A stretch of DNA of 64,000 bases from Bacteroidota bacterium (GCA_005882315.1 VBAR01000001.1:507736-571735); one strand, 5' to 3'; shown: positions 26,899-37,143, counted from the first letter of the stretch. Numbers and translations are program-made. The notes: generated from the letters alone by a model not told the origin.

Positions 26899-29073
26899 TT
26901 ATAGCCTCAGTTTCATTCCTCCATTCACCACAAACCCATCCAGCGGTGCATATATATCCCTGAACTGCGGATCACTGATGCTACCTGTATAAATGGTATC
27001 AAATCTTGTCTGTCTTGTATCAGTGAAATTTTCAAAATTGATATAGAGTGAAATCTTCTTCCAGAGTTTTTCCGCCATAAATCCTGCTATCCAGTAACTC
27101 TTACCTGTTGCCCCATCACTCAGTTGTTGCTCGCTGAAATAGTATGCTTCCAAACCAACCTTCCATTTTTCTTCTACTTCATAGAGCAACACATTATTTA
27201 ATCGATGCCGGGATGTAAGAAAATTTTCCGTTTTTATACTTCCTTCATGCAGGTAAGCATTGGTATAAGTATAACCGATAAAAAGTTTGAAATCACCATA
27301 ACCCAGCTTCACATTTGTTTCCATTCCTTTGCTGTCGAAATGCCCGTTTACATTGATGAACTGGTACAAGGATGAGGGCTGTAGCCTTAACACCAGCGGA
27401 TCATGTATGCGGGTATAAAAAAAAAGATGATTGATGCTGAAGCTGATCTTATCATCAGCAAATCGTGTACGGTAATTAATATCCGCATTTACTCCATAGC
27501 TTTTTTCCAGTTTATTTATATTTTTATCGATCGGCATTACATTCATATACTGGAGCCTTTCGCTTTCTTCTGTAAAAATAGTTGGCGCCTTATAACCTAA
27601 TCCTCCACCGATACGGGATGAGAGCTTGGGAGAGATCTTGAACAACATGGAAACCCTTGGCAATAATGCAAACCCATAATCCTTTACATAATCGCCCCGC
27701 AAACCTGATTCAAGAATAAATTTGTCATTCACCTTTAAATTATTCTGAACAAAAAATCCTGTAGTCAGTTGTTTATAATCCCTGGCGGAATAGCTGGACG
27801 TTAAAGGAAGCGACTCATCAAAATTATCTGTCACTACGTTGGCTCCTGCGATCCATTCCGCTTTTTCTCCGTGACTGGAATACGTAAACTCTGTAAAACT
27901 GGCTGTTTGCTCTCCATCAAATGAATATGACGGAGTAACTGACAGCAATCGCTTAAAATAGTTGATGCTGTTTTTAAATTTGATAGCGCTGTTTTTGCCG
28001 AATCTTTTTTCAAAAGAAAACTGGGTGCTTACCCGGTCTGAATTATTATCCTCTGTATAGCCGGATGTTTTATTTCCTTTTATGAATTCAATATCTCCGC
28101 CGGTACGTTTCTCTGTGGTCATATTTACTCCAAACTGTAGATCTGTTCTTTCATTGATAAACAAGAAGAGTTTTGGATTTACTGTATACCTTTCAAATTT
28201 CGGTATGGCAGTAAAGCCGGTTGTAGAAGGATCAAAGGCTTTATTACTGTTGCGTGACGCAAACAATGTGATTCCCGTCTTTTTAAATTTCTGTCCATAA
28301 TATCCGCTTGTATTTATTCCGCCGGCACTTGTTGCATCAAGGTGAAATCTCAATTCTCTTTTTTCTCCCGGTGTTTTTGAAATAAGATTTACCAACCCTG
28401 CAATGGCCCCGCCGCCATATAACGTAGATGCAGATCCTTTGATAACTTCAAATTGTTTTAGATCCAACGGAGGTGTTTGCAATAAACCCAGGCCGCTGCT
28501 GAAACCACCATAGAGAGGAAGTCCATCTCTTAATATCTGGGTATATTTTCCATCTAATCCCTGTATACGGATAGAAGCATTCGCTGATAAAGCAGATGTT
28601 TGTTGTGTAGTAATACCTGTACTTTCATTCAATACCATTCGGATATCGCCGGGTTTCATGTTCGCTTTTTCATCCAGCTCTTCACCGGCTACAAACTCAA
28701 CTCGGGTAGGTATATCACTGATCGTTCTTGAACTACGGGTAGATTGAATGACAATCTCTTCCTCCTCTTCATGTTCTGCTTTCATCTCAATTGTTATTAC
28801 ATCAGCTGTCATTGGAATCTCAACTTCTATTTCTTTTTGCTCATATCCAACTGAACTGATCTTTACAATATACCTTCCTTCCGCCAAGTTATTAATAATA
28901 GCAATACCGGCTGTATCAGCTATTGCAGATCTCTTTAATGATTCAATACTGACTGTAGCTCCTGCAAGCGGCTCGCCACTTTCACTGTTTATGATCCTTG
29001 TCTTCAATATATTTTGGGCAGCTGCAGTAAACCCTGATAAGAGAATAACTGCAACTATTACTAATCGTTGCAT
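26899..29073 (-). CDS. TonB-dependent receptor with carboxypeptidase-like N-domain
   Basis: 724 residues with signal peptide ending GFTAAAQ. A carboxypeptidase-regulatory-like domain (about 22-110, GEPLAGATVSI) precedes the plug (about 115-230, with IRIQGLDGKYTQILRDGLP and GSASTLYGGGAIAGLVNLIS) and the barrel, which ends in an aromatic strand. Its neighbours (PepSY, ChaN-like, AraC) suggest import of an iron-siderophore or similar chelate. Minus strand, with the small Cys-rich gene 43 bases upstream, so the two likely form one unit. Confidence 0.92.
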   Translation of the reverse strand: MQRLVIVAVILLSGFTAAAQNILKTRIINSESGEPLAGATVSIESLKRSAIADTAGIAIINNLAEGRYIVKISSVGYEQKEIEVEIPMTADVITIEMKAEHEEEEEIVIQSTRSSRTISDIPTRVEFVAGEELDEKANMKPGDIRMVLNESTGITTQQTSALSANASIRIQGLDGKYTQILRDGLPLYGGFSSGLGLLQTPPLDLKQFEVIKGSASTLYGGGAIAGLVNLISKTPGEKRELRFHLDATSAGGINTSGYYGQKFKKTGITLFASRNSNKAFDPSTTGFTAIPKFERYTVNPKLFLFINERTDLQFGVNMTTEKRTGGDIEFIKGNKTSGYTEDNNSDRVSTQFSFEKRFGKNSAIKFKNSINYFKRLLSVTPSYSFDGEQTASFTEFTYSSHGEKAEWIAGANVVTDNFDESLPLTSSYSARDYKQLTTGFFVQNNLKVNDKFILESGLRGDYVKDYGFALLPRVSMLFKISPKLSSRIGGGLGYKAPTIFTEESERLQYMNVMPIDKNINKLEKSYGVNADINYRTRFADDKISFSINHLFFYTRIHDPLVLRLQPSSLYQFINVNGHFDSKGMETNVKLGYGDFKLFIGYTYTNAYLHEGSIKTENFLTSRHRLNNVLLYEVEEKWKVGLEAYYFSEQQLSDGATGKSYWIAGFMAEKLWKKISLYINFENFTDTRQTRFDTIYTGSISDPQFRDIYAPLDGFVVNGGMKLRL

Positions 29074-29116
29074 AGGTAAATGATTAAATAAAGAGAAAAT
29101 TTATCTGATTAAAAAA

Positions 29117-29422
29117 TCAGGCAATCTTCGGTGGCTGCCAGAAATCATAATGAATGTCTGGCACTATTGATTCTATATAACCGGTAAAAACTTTACCTTG
29201 AAATGAAGAAGTTGATTGAAAGTTGAATGGCTCGGCTGTAAAAACAAAACCACCACAGCCTTCACAGGTAAAAAAAGGAGAACAGTTACCACAATCATCA
29301 TCACCCTGTTCATGATTATTGCTTTGTTCTATTTTATCTTCAGAACAATTATCAAAACTGCAGCAGGGCACCGCCGACAGCAGTATGATATAAAAGGCAA
29401 GTATATAGCCTAGAAATTTCAT
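29117..29422 (-). CDS. Small exported Cys-rich protein
   Basis: 101 residues from ATG 29422, with a signal peptide (FLGYILAFYIILLSAVP) followed by CC and a Cys-, His- and Asp-rich segment (CGNCSPFFTCEGCGGF). Ten or so cysteines in a small exported protein suggest metal binding or redox. It resembles small Bacteroidota proteins placed between AraC regulators and TonB receptors (possibly the DUF6660 group, from memory). It probably works with the receptor directly downstream. Confidence 0.75.
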   Translation of the reverse strand: MKFLGYILAFYIILLSAVPCCSFDNCSEDKIEQSNNHEQGDDDCGNCSPFFTCEGCGGFVFTAEPFNFQSTSSFQGKVFTGYIESIVPDIHYDFWQPPKIA

Positions 29423-29476
29423 TAGCCACAAAACTATAAATTGGAAGCTGAATTATGAATACCGTTGCAGTAATTA

Positions 29477-30418
29477 TTATCGCAACAACAGTTCACATGG
29501 TTTTAAACCTGTGTGTTTTTTAAACGCTGTAGAGAAGTGGGAAATAGAAGAATAACCCAGCAATGCTGAAACTTCTGTTACACTCAAGCCTTTTTCATAC
29601 AATAAATATTTTGCATGTTCCATTCTTTGACTTTGATAAAAATCAAAGATGGTAGTGCCGAACATTTCTTTAAAACCTTTCTTCAGGTAACATTCGTTGA
29701 TGGCCACTTTCCGGCTGAGCTCTTTGATCGTGATAGGCTCACCGATATGTTTTATAAGAATTTCTCTTGCGTTCACTATTTTATCTCTATCCGCTTCATT
29801 CGCCAGGAACTTACAACTGATTATGTCAATCTCCTTTTCACCCAACATACAATCGAGGCTGTAAAGCAATAGCATCTGTGTTTGTGCATTGATGAAAATA
29901 TTTTCAAGACTGTCACTGTATGTATGATTCAATAAACCCTCCAAAACCAGTCTTGTTTTACTGCACAAAGGATGTACTTTGGAAAAAGAAGAAAGGTGCT
30001 TAAAAGTCAGAATATTTTCCGACAGCGTATCGTTTGTCTTACGAGGCTTTACAAACTGAGATAACTGACGCGGAGAAAACCGGAAACTCACAACATCTAC
30101 ACTGTCCACTTTTTCAACACAGTTTTTTGATGCACTAAACTGGCACATATCACACTCTGTATCTTTCTTCCGGCAATACACATTACCACTTACACAATAA
30201 CGCAGCTCCAGGTAATTCTCTTTCTTCTCATTTTTTTCATAATGATAAACCAACATACCTGTATCATCAATATTCCATTGCGAATGCTTGCGGTATCTTT
30301 TAATGGTATACTGAACCGAACCTGGTATTTGCTGAACTTTTTCCTGCAGCAATTGCATATCGTTCTGCATCAGGTTTTGTCCGTAGGCCACATTCAATAT
30401 ATCTTGGGGATTATGCAT
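29477..30418 (-). CDS. AraC family regulator with N-terminal cysteine cluster
   Basis: 313 residues. The C-terminal about 100 residues are an AraC-type double helix-turn-helix (ITIKELSRKVAINECYLKKGF then VTEVSALLGYSSISHFSTAFK). The N-terminal domain has no cupin signature I can name but holds C82, C89, C92 and C100 in the order C-x6-C-x2-C-x7-C, with C75 nearby, which could bind a metal or Fe-S cluster. It lies at the upstream end of the PepSY/ChaN/TonB-receptor island, like PchR-type siderophore regulators. Target site proposed at 25951-25987. Confidence 0.85.
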   Translation of the reverse strand: MHNPQDILNVAYGQNLMQNDMQLLQEKVQQIPGSVQYTIKRYRKHSQWNIDDTGMLVYHYEKNEKKENYLELRYCVSGNVYCRKKDTECDMCQFSASKNCVEKVDSVDVVSFRFSPRQLSQFVKPRKTNDTLSENILTFKHLSSFSKVHPLCSKTRLVLEGLLNHTYSDSLENIFINAQTQMLLLYSLDCMLGEKEIDIISCKFLANEADRDKIVNAREILIKHIGEPITIKELSRKVAINECYLKKGFKEMFGTTIFDFYQSQRMEHAKYLLYEKGLSVTEVSALLGYSSISHFSTAFKKHTGLKPCELLLR

Positions 30419-30539
30419 CGAACAACAAATTTACGTCATCGCCACCACAAATTCGCTTGATGTATGTTAAGGGTTTGGGCAGTAGCCTTAAGTCGAAGAT
30501 TTATTGGGCAACCGGCGGCAAAGCCTTGATTTGGCTGTC

Positions 30540-30581
30540 GTTGCGTCGCACTATTGTACTAAAACAATCCTATTCAGCATT
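30540..30581 (+). repeat. Dispersed 43-bp element, copy 2
   Basis: Starts GTTGCGTCGCAC (30540-30551), continues with TTGTAC and AATCCT, and ends TTCAGCATT at 30581; matches copy 38786-38828 along its length with one gap. It is followed by short repeats of CGCAC/CGCAAAT type to 30620. It lies between the AraC and purD genes. Confidence 0.6.
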
Positions 30582-30615
30582 CATCCGCACATTCGCAAAT
30601 CCACAAATCCGCACA

Positions 30616-31896
30616 TCATTCAAACTCATACCCAATATCTGAACGGTAAAACATTCCATCAAAGGAAATTTTATTCAGCGTCTTTACAGATTTAAGGGCG
30701 GCATATGATGTTTCGCTTCCAAAAGAAGTAACACAAAGTACACGGCCGCCATTAGTAAGCACTTTACCATTATTGGCCGTGGTGCCTGCATGAAAAACAA
30801 AACTTTCCCCTTTCGATGCTTCATCAAGCCCGTTGATCTCAATCCCTTTTTTATAATCACCGGGGTAACCACCGCTTGCTGCAACAACAGTACAAGCAGC
30901 ACGGTCATCAACTTCAATTTTTATTTCATTTAATTTTTGCTCAGCAGCTGCCTGCAATAATTCAAGCAGATCATTTTTCAATCGTGGCATTACTACTTCA
31001 GTTTCGGGGTCACCCATCCGGCAGTTGTATTCTATCACATAAGGTTCATCATCTACTTTTATCAAACCAACAAAAATGAAACCGCGGTATTCCAATCCTT
31101 CTTTGTGTAAACCATTAACTGTTGGCTGCACAATTCTTTCGTCTACTTTTTTCATAAACGCAGCATCAGCAAAAGGCACCGGGCTGATGGCGCCCATACC
31201 ACCTGTATTCAATCCGGTATCCCCTTCTCCTACTCTTTTATAATCCTTTGCTTCCGGCAAAGTGATATAATTTTTACCATCTGATAAAACAAAAACAGAT
31301 AGCTCAATTCCTTTTAAAAATTCCTCTATAACAACTTTCTTACTTGCTTCACCAAATTTTGCCCGTTGGATCATCAAGTCAAATTCGGCTAATGCTTCAA
31401 ATGCCGATTCGCAGATCACTACTCCTTTTCCTGCAGCCAGGCCGTCTGCTTTTAATACGATCGGTAGACTATGTTTCCGGATGTACTCAACACCTTCTTC
31501 ATAATTATCCAGTGTAAATTCTCTGTAAGCAGCAGTTGGAATATTATGCCGCTGCATAAAATGTTTGGAGAATGCTTTGCTTCCTTCGAGTTGTGCACCG
31601 GCTTTTGTTGGACCAATGATGTCGAGATTTGAAAGTGCAGGCTCCGCTATTAAATAATCAGTGATACCTTTTACCAATGGCTCTTCCGGTCCTACCACCA
31701 CCATATCAATCTTTTTTTCAATGCATGCTTTTTTTATCGCTTCAAAATCATTTACCCCAAATTGCAAATTGGTTCCGCATTGTGATGTACCTGCATTACC
31801 AGGTGCAATAAAAAGACTTGAACAAAGTTTGCTTTGAGAAATTTTTAAAGCCAGTGCATGTTCACGGCCACCTGAGCCAAGTAGTAATACATTCAT
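30616..31896 (-). CDS. purD: Phosphoribosylamine--glycine ligase
   Basis: 426 residues, second step of purine synthesis: 5-phosphoribosylamine plus glycine and ATP gives GAR. ATP-grasp enzyme with N-terminal MNVLLLGSGGREHALALK, the GAGKGVV-type loop (KADGLAAGKGVVICES) and the metal-binding YNCRMGDPETEV near residue 290. The longer frame to 31941 is rejected because MNVLLLGSGGREHA is the family's usual start. The gene is not in a purine operon here. Confidence 0.95.
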   Translation of the reverse strand: MNVLLLGSGGREHALALKISQSKLCSSLFIAPGNAGTSQCGTNLQFGVNDFEAIKKACIEKKIDMVVVGPEEPLVKGITDYLIAEPALSNLDIIGPTKAGAQLEGSKAFSKHFMQRHNIPTAAYREFTLDNYEEGVEYIRKHSLPIVLKADGLAAGKGVVICESAFEALAEFDLMIQRAKFGEASKKVVIEEFLKGIELSVFVLSDGKNYITLPEAKDYKRVGEGDTGLNTGGMGAISPVPFADAAFMKKVDERIVQPTVNGLHKEGLEYRGFIFVGLIKVDDEPYVIEYNCRMGDPETEVVMPRLKNDLLELLQAAAEQKLNEIKIEVDDRAACTVVAASGGYPGDYKKGIEINGLDEASKGESFVFHAGTTANNGKVLTNGGRVLCVTSFGSETSYAALKSVKTLNKISFDGMFYRSDIGYEFE

Positions 31897-32055
31897 CAGA
31901 GTCCTGTGTTTGTTAGTTAAAGCCCGGCGAATATCGGACACGATTGTTAAAGAATAAAGTGAAAAATAGCTGTATGCTCAAATTTCCTTATTTTGGCGAG
32001 CCTTAACCTGCATCTTATCCGCAATTAATCTGATTTAAAAACTAAAAAAGATTGT

Positions 32056-33729
32056 ATGAGCCAAACTCAAGATGTTTTTTCCGTACAGCCTCATCAATTA
32101 GGCAAACACCCAAAAGGATTAATGGTTTTATTTTTTACTGAAATGTGGGAACGTTTCGGTTATTACCTGATGGTAGGTATCCTCTTTCTTTATTTAACCA
32201 ACAGCACCGGTAAGGGACTACCTAGAGCAATGGGTGCTGATGTAGTTGGAACCTTTATCGCTCTTGTCTATCTCACACCATTTATCGGGGGATTAATTGC
32301 CGATAGATATCTTGGTTATATCAGGTCAATTTTTTTAGGCGGCTCATTAATGGCTATTGGTTACCTGACATTAACACTGCCGGGGGATTATACAATGTAT
32401 ATCGCAATGGGATGCATCATTGTCGGCAATGGATTTTTTAAGCCTAATATCTCCACATTGCTTGGCAATATGTACAATAGAGAAGATCTGAGACCCTTAA
32501 AAGATAATGCTTACAATATCTTTTATATGGGTATCAATATCGGTGCATTGTTTTGCAATTTTGCTGCTGCTGTATTAAGAAATAAAATTAGCTGGGGTGC
32601 TGCTTTTTCTGCAGCAGGTATTGGATTGATAATCGGACTTATCTGGCTGGCAGCAAATCTTAAACATATAAAACAATATGATGTAAAAAAGCCGATGCAG
32701 GCCGGTGATATGCCCATATCGAAAATTTTCGGTTCGGTTTTTTTGCCAATGATAATATTTGGCGTGCTTGGATGGCTGATTCCCGGAAACCTGATGGGTT
32801 CTGATTCTAACGATGCATTTGTTCTTGCCTGTATTCCTGTAATTGTCTTTTATACACGTTTATGGACAAAAGGAAATGCAGAAGATAAAAAAGGGATCGG
32901 CGCTTTGTTATTTATTTTTACGATCTCAATTATTTTCTGGACAATTTATAATCAAAATTCAACCGGGCTTACTATCTGGGCTGAATCACATACTGACCGA
33001 TCGATTCCTAAGTTTATGGAGAAACCTGCTGATGGAATTTATATGTTGCAGAATTTAGGTACGGAACCGAGAGAAACAGAACAACTGGATCAGTATATGA
33101 GGGTTGTTACCGATGACTCAGGAAATGCGGTTAAAACAATGGGGCCCGATCCTTATTTTGCAAATGTGCCAAAAGAAAAATGGCCGGAAAACGGAATCAC
33201 AAAAGTTGGTAATACAGAACTCTTTCAATCGATCAATCCTTTCTTCATCGTTGCATTGACCCCGTTGCTCATTGCATTCTTTGCATATATGGCCCGACGA
33301 GGTAAACCTATTTCTACTGCAAGTAAGTTTGCATGGGCATTAGTTATTTCCGGGTTGAGTGCATTAGTAATGGTGTTTGCTGTAATGTCCGTACCCAGCA
33401 TCTATACACATAAAGCTTCATCGCTCTGGTTGTTTCTTACCTATGGTGTATTTACCGTCAGCGAAGTTTGTTTAAGCCCGATCGGCTTATCCTTTGTATC
33501 TAAGTTAGCACCACCACGTTTAACTGCATTGATGATGGGTGGTTGGTTTCTTTCAACTTCATTGGGCGGTAAAGTAGCAGGTGTAATGGCCAGCTTCTGG
33601 GATAAAATGCCTGATAAAAGAATTTTCTTCGGCATCATTACAGTTGCAGCAATACTTGGAGGTTTATTAATTTTTGCCAAAGTAAAATCGTTGGATAAAA
33701 TTGTAAGAGATAAAACAGGTACTGCATAA
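32056..33729 (+). CDS. POT family peptide MFS transporter
   Basis: 557 residues. MFS protein of the proton-coupled oligopeptide transporter group, with the N-terminal EMWERFGYYLMVGIL, GGLIADRYLG and ANGFFKPNIST-like signatures and about fourteen membrane helices. A longer periplasmic-side insert around 310-375 is unusual but common in Bacteroidota members. Imports di- and tripeptides with H+. The OPT transporter follows 99 bases later, so both work on peptides. Confidence 0.93.
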   Translation: MSQTQDVFSVQPHQLGKHPKGLMVLFFTEMWERFGYYLMVGILFLYLTNSTGKGLPRAMGADVVGTFIALVYLTPFIGGLIADRYLGYIRSIFLGGSLMAIGYLTLTLPGDYTMYIAMGCIIVGNGFFKPNISTLLGNMYNREDLRPLKDNAYNIFYMGINIGALFCNFAAAVLRNKISWGAAFSAAGIGLIIGLIWLAANLKHIKQYDVKKPMQAGDMPISKIFGSVFLPMIIFGVLGWLIPGNLMGSDSNDAFVLACIPVIVFYTRLWTKGNAEDKKGIGALLFIFTISIIFWTIYNQNSTGLTIWAESHTDRSIPKFMEKPADGIYMLQNLGTEPRETEQLDQYMRVVTDDSGNAVKTMGPDPYFANVPKEKWPENGITKVGNTELFQSINPFFIVALTPLLIAFFAYMARRGKPISTASKFAWALVISGLSALVMVFAVMSVPSIYTHKASSLWLFLTYGVFTVSEVCLSPIGLSFVSKLAPPRLTALMMGGWFLSTSLGGKVAGVMASFWDKMPDKRIFFGIITVAAILGGLLIFAKVKSLDKIVRDKTGTA

Positions 33730-33751
33730 ATTCATATTGACAAAATCTTTT

Positions 33752-33773
33752 AAGGTGGTCGTTGAGCCACCTT
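33752..33773 (+). terminator. Intrinsic terminator after the POT gene
   Basis: A 7-bp stem (AAGGTGG 33752-33758 with CCACCTT 33767-33773), an 8-base loop and a T-run to 33780. It separates the two transporter genes. Confidence 0.7.
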
Positions 33774-33828
33774 TTTATTTTCTCTAGGATTTGTTTTCTT
33801 AACTTTCACATAACTAAAATCAACTGAT

Positions 33829-35841
33829 ATGGCTGAACAACAATTCAAACCTTTTGTGCCCGCTGAAACACAGATGGCAGAGTTTACAATCAAGTCTGTT
33901 ATCACAGGTGCCATCTTCGGAATTATTTTTGGTGCTGCCACTGTTTATCTTGCTTTAAAAGCAGGTCTTACCGTTTCTGCTTCTATCCCAATCGCCGTTC
34001 TTTCAATTGCGTTAGGTAAATTGTTTTTGAAAACAACAATACTTGAAAATAATATCATTCAAACCACAGGCAGTGCAGGTGAAAGTATTGCAGCAGGTGT
34101 TGTATTCACTCTGCCGGGCTTTTTATTTTTAAGTTCTCCTGAAAGCAGCAGCTTTTTTAATTATCTAACCATTATGACGCTGGCCGTTTTAGGCGGTATG
34201 CTCGGCACATTGATGATGATTCCGCTACGACGTTCATTAATTGTGAAAGAGCATGAAACACTTCCTTATCCTGAAGGAACTGCCTGCGCTTCCGTTTTAA
34301 AAGCCGGCGAAAAAGGTGGGGATCTTGCTAAAACCGCTTTTCTCGGTATGGGTGTAGCAGTAGGTTATGCTGTATTGCAAAAAATATTTCATGTCATTTC
34401 AGAAGCTCCCGTGTATGTTACAAGCCTTAAAAATAAATATCTTCCTTCTGCAAGGATCAATGGCGAAATAACCCCGGAATATCTTGGTGTTGGTTATATA
34501 ATCGGCCCAAAAATTTCAGGAATATTAGTTGCTGGAAGTGTATTAAGTTCATTTGTTCTAATTCCGCTGTTAGCCACATTAATTCCTGGTGATACTACCT
34601 ATGCACAGTTGACAAAACTTGATCTCAATCCTGCTAAATACGGATGGGACCCAACCACTCATACATTTGTCAACAATGCAGAAGCTTTATACCGGGCATT
34701 TATAAGACAGGTAGGTGCTGGTGCAGTTGCAGCAGGTGGATTTATTACGTTGATAAAAACGATCCCTACAATTGTTTCTTCTTTTAAAGAAAGTATTGGC
34801 TCTGTGAAAGACAAGTCAACTGTTGCAACAGTTGCCCGTACAGACAGGGATTTGAATATAAAAGTTGTACTTTATGGAAGTCTCGGATTGATTCTTATTA
34901 TGTCAATGCTTTCATTTATTCCCGGCGAAAATATTGGCAGTCGTTTATTGCTGGGATTGCTAGTAGTTATTTTCGGCGCTTTCTTCGTTACCGTTTCTTC
35001 CCGAATAGTTGGTTTGATTGGTTCATCCAACAATCCAATCAGCGGAATGACGATCGCTACGATCATGGCGACCTGTCTTGTTTTTATCGGAGTAGGCTGG
35101 ACAGGAAAAGTATATGAACCAATGGCACTGGTTGTAGGAGGAATGATTTGTGTAGCTGCTGCCAATGCCGGTGCTACATCACAAGATTTAAAGACCGGCT
35201 ATCTTGTAGGTGCTACTCCAAAATATCAACAGCTAGCTTTATTTATCGGGGCAATTGTTTCTTCAATTGTTATAGGCTGGACTGTAAAAATTCTTGATAC
35301 ACCATCAAGTGCATTAGCTGCAACAGGTGTTCAACATGCAATTGGCGAAACCTATTCAGCCCCGCAGGCCACATTAATGGCAACAATTATTAAAGGTATT
35401 TTGGGTGGTGATCTCGACTGGCAATTTGTAATGGTAGGGGTTTTTATTGCCATCGTTCTTGAACTCTGCGGCATAAAAGCTTTGAGTTTCGCAGTAGGTA
35501 CTTACTTGCCATTTTCTACCACATTTCCAATTTTTGTCGGGGGATTTATAAAAGGAATAGCCGATAAACATGCAAAGAAAAATAAAGAACCCGAAGAGGA
35601 AGAAGATCTGAGAAAAGGAAATTTATTCGCAACTGGACTTGTTGCAGGGGGTGCCTTATTTGGTGTAATAGCAGCTATACTCACTGTTTTCTTCGAAGCA
35701 CAAATGAAGGCACTAAATTTTGAAGAAGCCTTGTCCCACAGTTTGGGAGAAGACCTTTACATGATCTTAGGAGTTGGCTTCTTTGCTGCGATGTGCTTTA
35801 TTCTCTGGAAAGTAGCAATAGCCAAAAAGAAAATGACTTAG
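33829..35841 (+). CDS. OPT family oligopeptide transporter
   Basis: 670 residues with about sixteen membrane helices. N-terminal segment AGLTVSASIPIAVLSIALG and PYPEGTACASVLKAGEKGG are OPT hallmarks; a charged loop (NKEPEEEEDLRKGN) lies near 590. OPT proteins import oligopeptides or metal-chelating compounds with H+. It is the second gene of a likely peptide-uptake pair, with its own terminator after it. Confidence 0.93.
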   Translation: MAEQQFKPFVPAETQMAEFTIKSVITGAIFGIIFGAATVYLALKAGLTVSASIPIAVLSIALGKLFLKTTILENNIIQTTGSAGESIAAGVVFTLPGFLFLSSPESSSFFNYLTIMTLAVLGGMLGTLMMIPLRRSLIVKEHETLPYPEGTACASVLKAGEKGGDLAKTAFLGMGVAVGYAVLQKIFHVISEAPVYVTSLKNKYLPSARINGEITPEYLGVGYIIGPKISGILVAGSVLSSFVLIPLLATLIPGDTTYAQLTKLDLNPAKYGWDPTTHTFVNNAEALYRAFIRQVGAGAVAAGGFITLIKTIPTIVSSFKESIGSVKDKSTVATVARTDRDLNIKVVLYGSLGLILIMSMLSFIPGENIGSRLLLGLLVVIFGAFFVTVSSRIVGLIGSSNNPISGMTIATIMATCLVFIGVGWTGKVYEPMALVVGGMICVAAANAGATSQDLKTGYLVGATPKYQQLALFIGAIVSSIVIGWTVKILDTPSSALAATGVQHAIGETYSAPQATLMATIIKGILGGDLDWQFVMVGVFIAIVLELCGIKALSFAVGTYLPFSTTFPIFVGGFIKGIADKHAKKNKEPEEEEDLRKGNLFATGLVAGGALFGVIAAILTVFFEAQMKALNFEEALSHSLGEDLYMILGVGFFAAMCFILWKVAIAKKKMT

Positions 35842-35863
35842 TGAAATTGATGATACAAATAAG

Positions 35864-35890
35864 AAGAGGCGATACAATGTATCGCCTCTT
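35864..35890 (+). terminator. Intrinsic terminator after the OPT gene
   Basis: A 13-bp stem (35864-35876 with 35878-35890) and a T-run (TCTTTTT). Convergent with the DUF1501 gene at 35909. Confidence 0.8.
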
Positions 35891-35908
35891 TCTTTTTGCT
35901 GATAGTTA

Positions 35909-37108
35909 TTACACAAACTTCAAATATTCATATTGCTTGCCTAATATTTTTACATCATCGGTATTCAACCAGTTCTTTAAAACAGTTGCATACACATTTT
36001 TAAAATCGATCTTATATTTTAAATCGCCTTCATCCAGATCAGCGAGATTCGGCATTTCGTTTATCAAACCTTGTTGTTTTAAACCGCCGCCGATAAATAT
36101 CATATTGTTGCTGGTGCCATGATCAGTACCATTACTTGCATTCTGTGCTACCCTTCTTCCAAACTCGGAAAACGTAAACAGCAGCACATCATTGAAACGT
36201 CCGTTGGCTTTTAAATCTTTTGTAAAAGCTTTCACCGCATCATTCAGTTCAGTAAACAAACGTTGCTGTTGCATTTCCTGGTTGATATGTGTATCAAAAC
36301 TTCCCAATGAAAGGTAATACACTTTTGTATTGATCTCGGAATAGATCAGTGAAGCAATTGTTTTAAGACTGGTTCCCAGGTCTGTTTTCGGATAATCAGC
36401 ACTTGAAGGATGTAATTTGCTTTGCTGGAAAATATAATCAGCAGATGACATCGTTTCAGCCAATGTTTTGTAGAGATAATCGACAGGCTGCTCACCCGTC
36501 TCATCGGCATGATTCTTATTGATCTCTTTAAAATATTTTTCGTTCGCTGTTCCGTATAATCTTCTCGGGTCTTTTACTGCAATACCTTTTAAATGATCCC
36601 CTTTCAATGCAAGACTTAGCACATCATCCATTTCTATAGCCTGTGTAGGATGGTCGCAACCACTGCACTGTGCATCAAGATAACGGCCCACCCAACCTGT
36701 ATTCCAGTATTCACTGCTCTGGCTACCTGTTTGCCAGATATCCATACTGCGAAAATGTGAACGGTCCGGATTTGGATAACCGACATTATGCAATACAGCC
36801 ATGCTGCCATCATCATACAATTCTTTCAAACCGCTTAATGCAGGGTGAATGCCCACCTCATCAGTTAATGATAATGCTTTATCTTTTGCAACACCTAATC
36901 TTGGTCTTGATCTATAATAGATATCATTTCTTACAGGAATAATTTGGTTCAACCCATCGCAACCACCACTTAACTGCAATACAACAGTTACCTTATTTCC
37001 GGGAGGCACCATATTGCTTGCTTCAAATGCTTTTAAAAACTTAGGAAGCATTAACGAGGCTGTGGCTAATGAACCAACTTGTAAAAATTCTTTTCTGCGT
37101 ATTAACAT
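35909..37108 (-). CDS. DUF1501 family protein
   Basis: 399 residues, exported-type N-terminus (RRKEFLQVGSLATASLMLP, twin-arginine-like leader with RRKEF). The body has LQLSGGCDGLNQIIP, SHFRSMDIWQTGS, FTFSEFGRRVAQNASNGTDHG, and matches the sulfatase-like DUF1501 family, whose members act in the periplasm or outside. Thirty-five bases downstream of the DUF1800 gene on the same strand, the conserved pair. The substrate is not known. Confidence 0.9.
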   Translation of the reverse strand: MLIRRKEFLQVGSLATASLMLPKFLKAFEASNMVPPGNKVTVVLQLSGGCDGLNQIIPVRNDIYYRSRPRLGVAKDKALSLTDEVGIHPALSGLKELYDDGSMAVLHNVGYPNPDRSHFRSMDIWQTGSQSSEYWNTGWVGRYLDAQCSGCDHPTQAIEMDDVLSLALKGDHLKGIAVKDPRRLYGTANEKYFKEINKNHADETGEQPVDYLYKTLAETMSSADYIFQQSKLHPSSADYPKTDLGTSLKTIASLIYSEINTKVYYLSLGSFDTHINQEMQQQRLFTELNDAVKAFTKDLKANGRFNDVLLFTFSEFGRRVAQNASNGTDHGTSNNMIFIGGGLKQQGLINEMPNLADLDEGDLKYKIDFKNVYATVLKNWLNTDDVKILGKQYEYLKFV

Positions 37109-37143
37109 GACTAAGTTTTAAATAATCAATTAAAAAAAATAGA

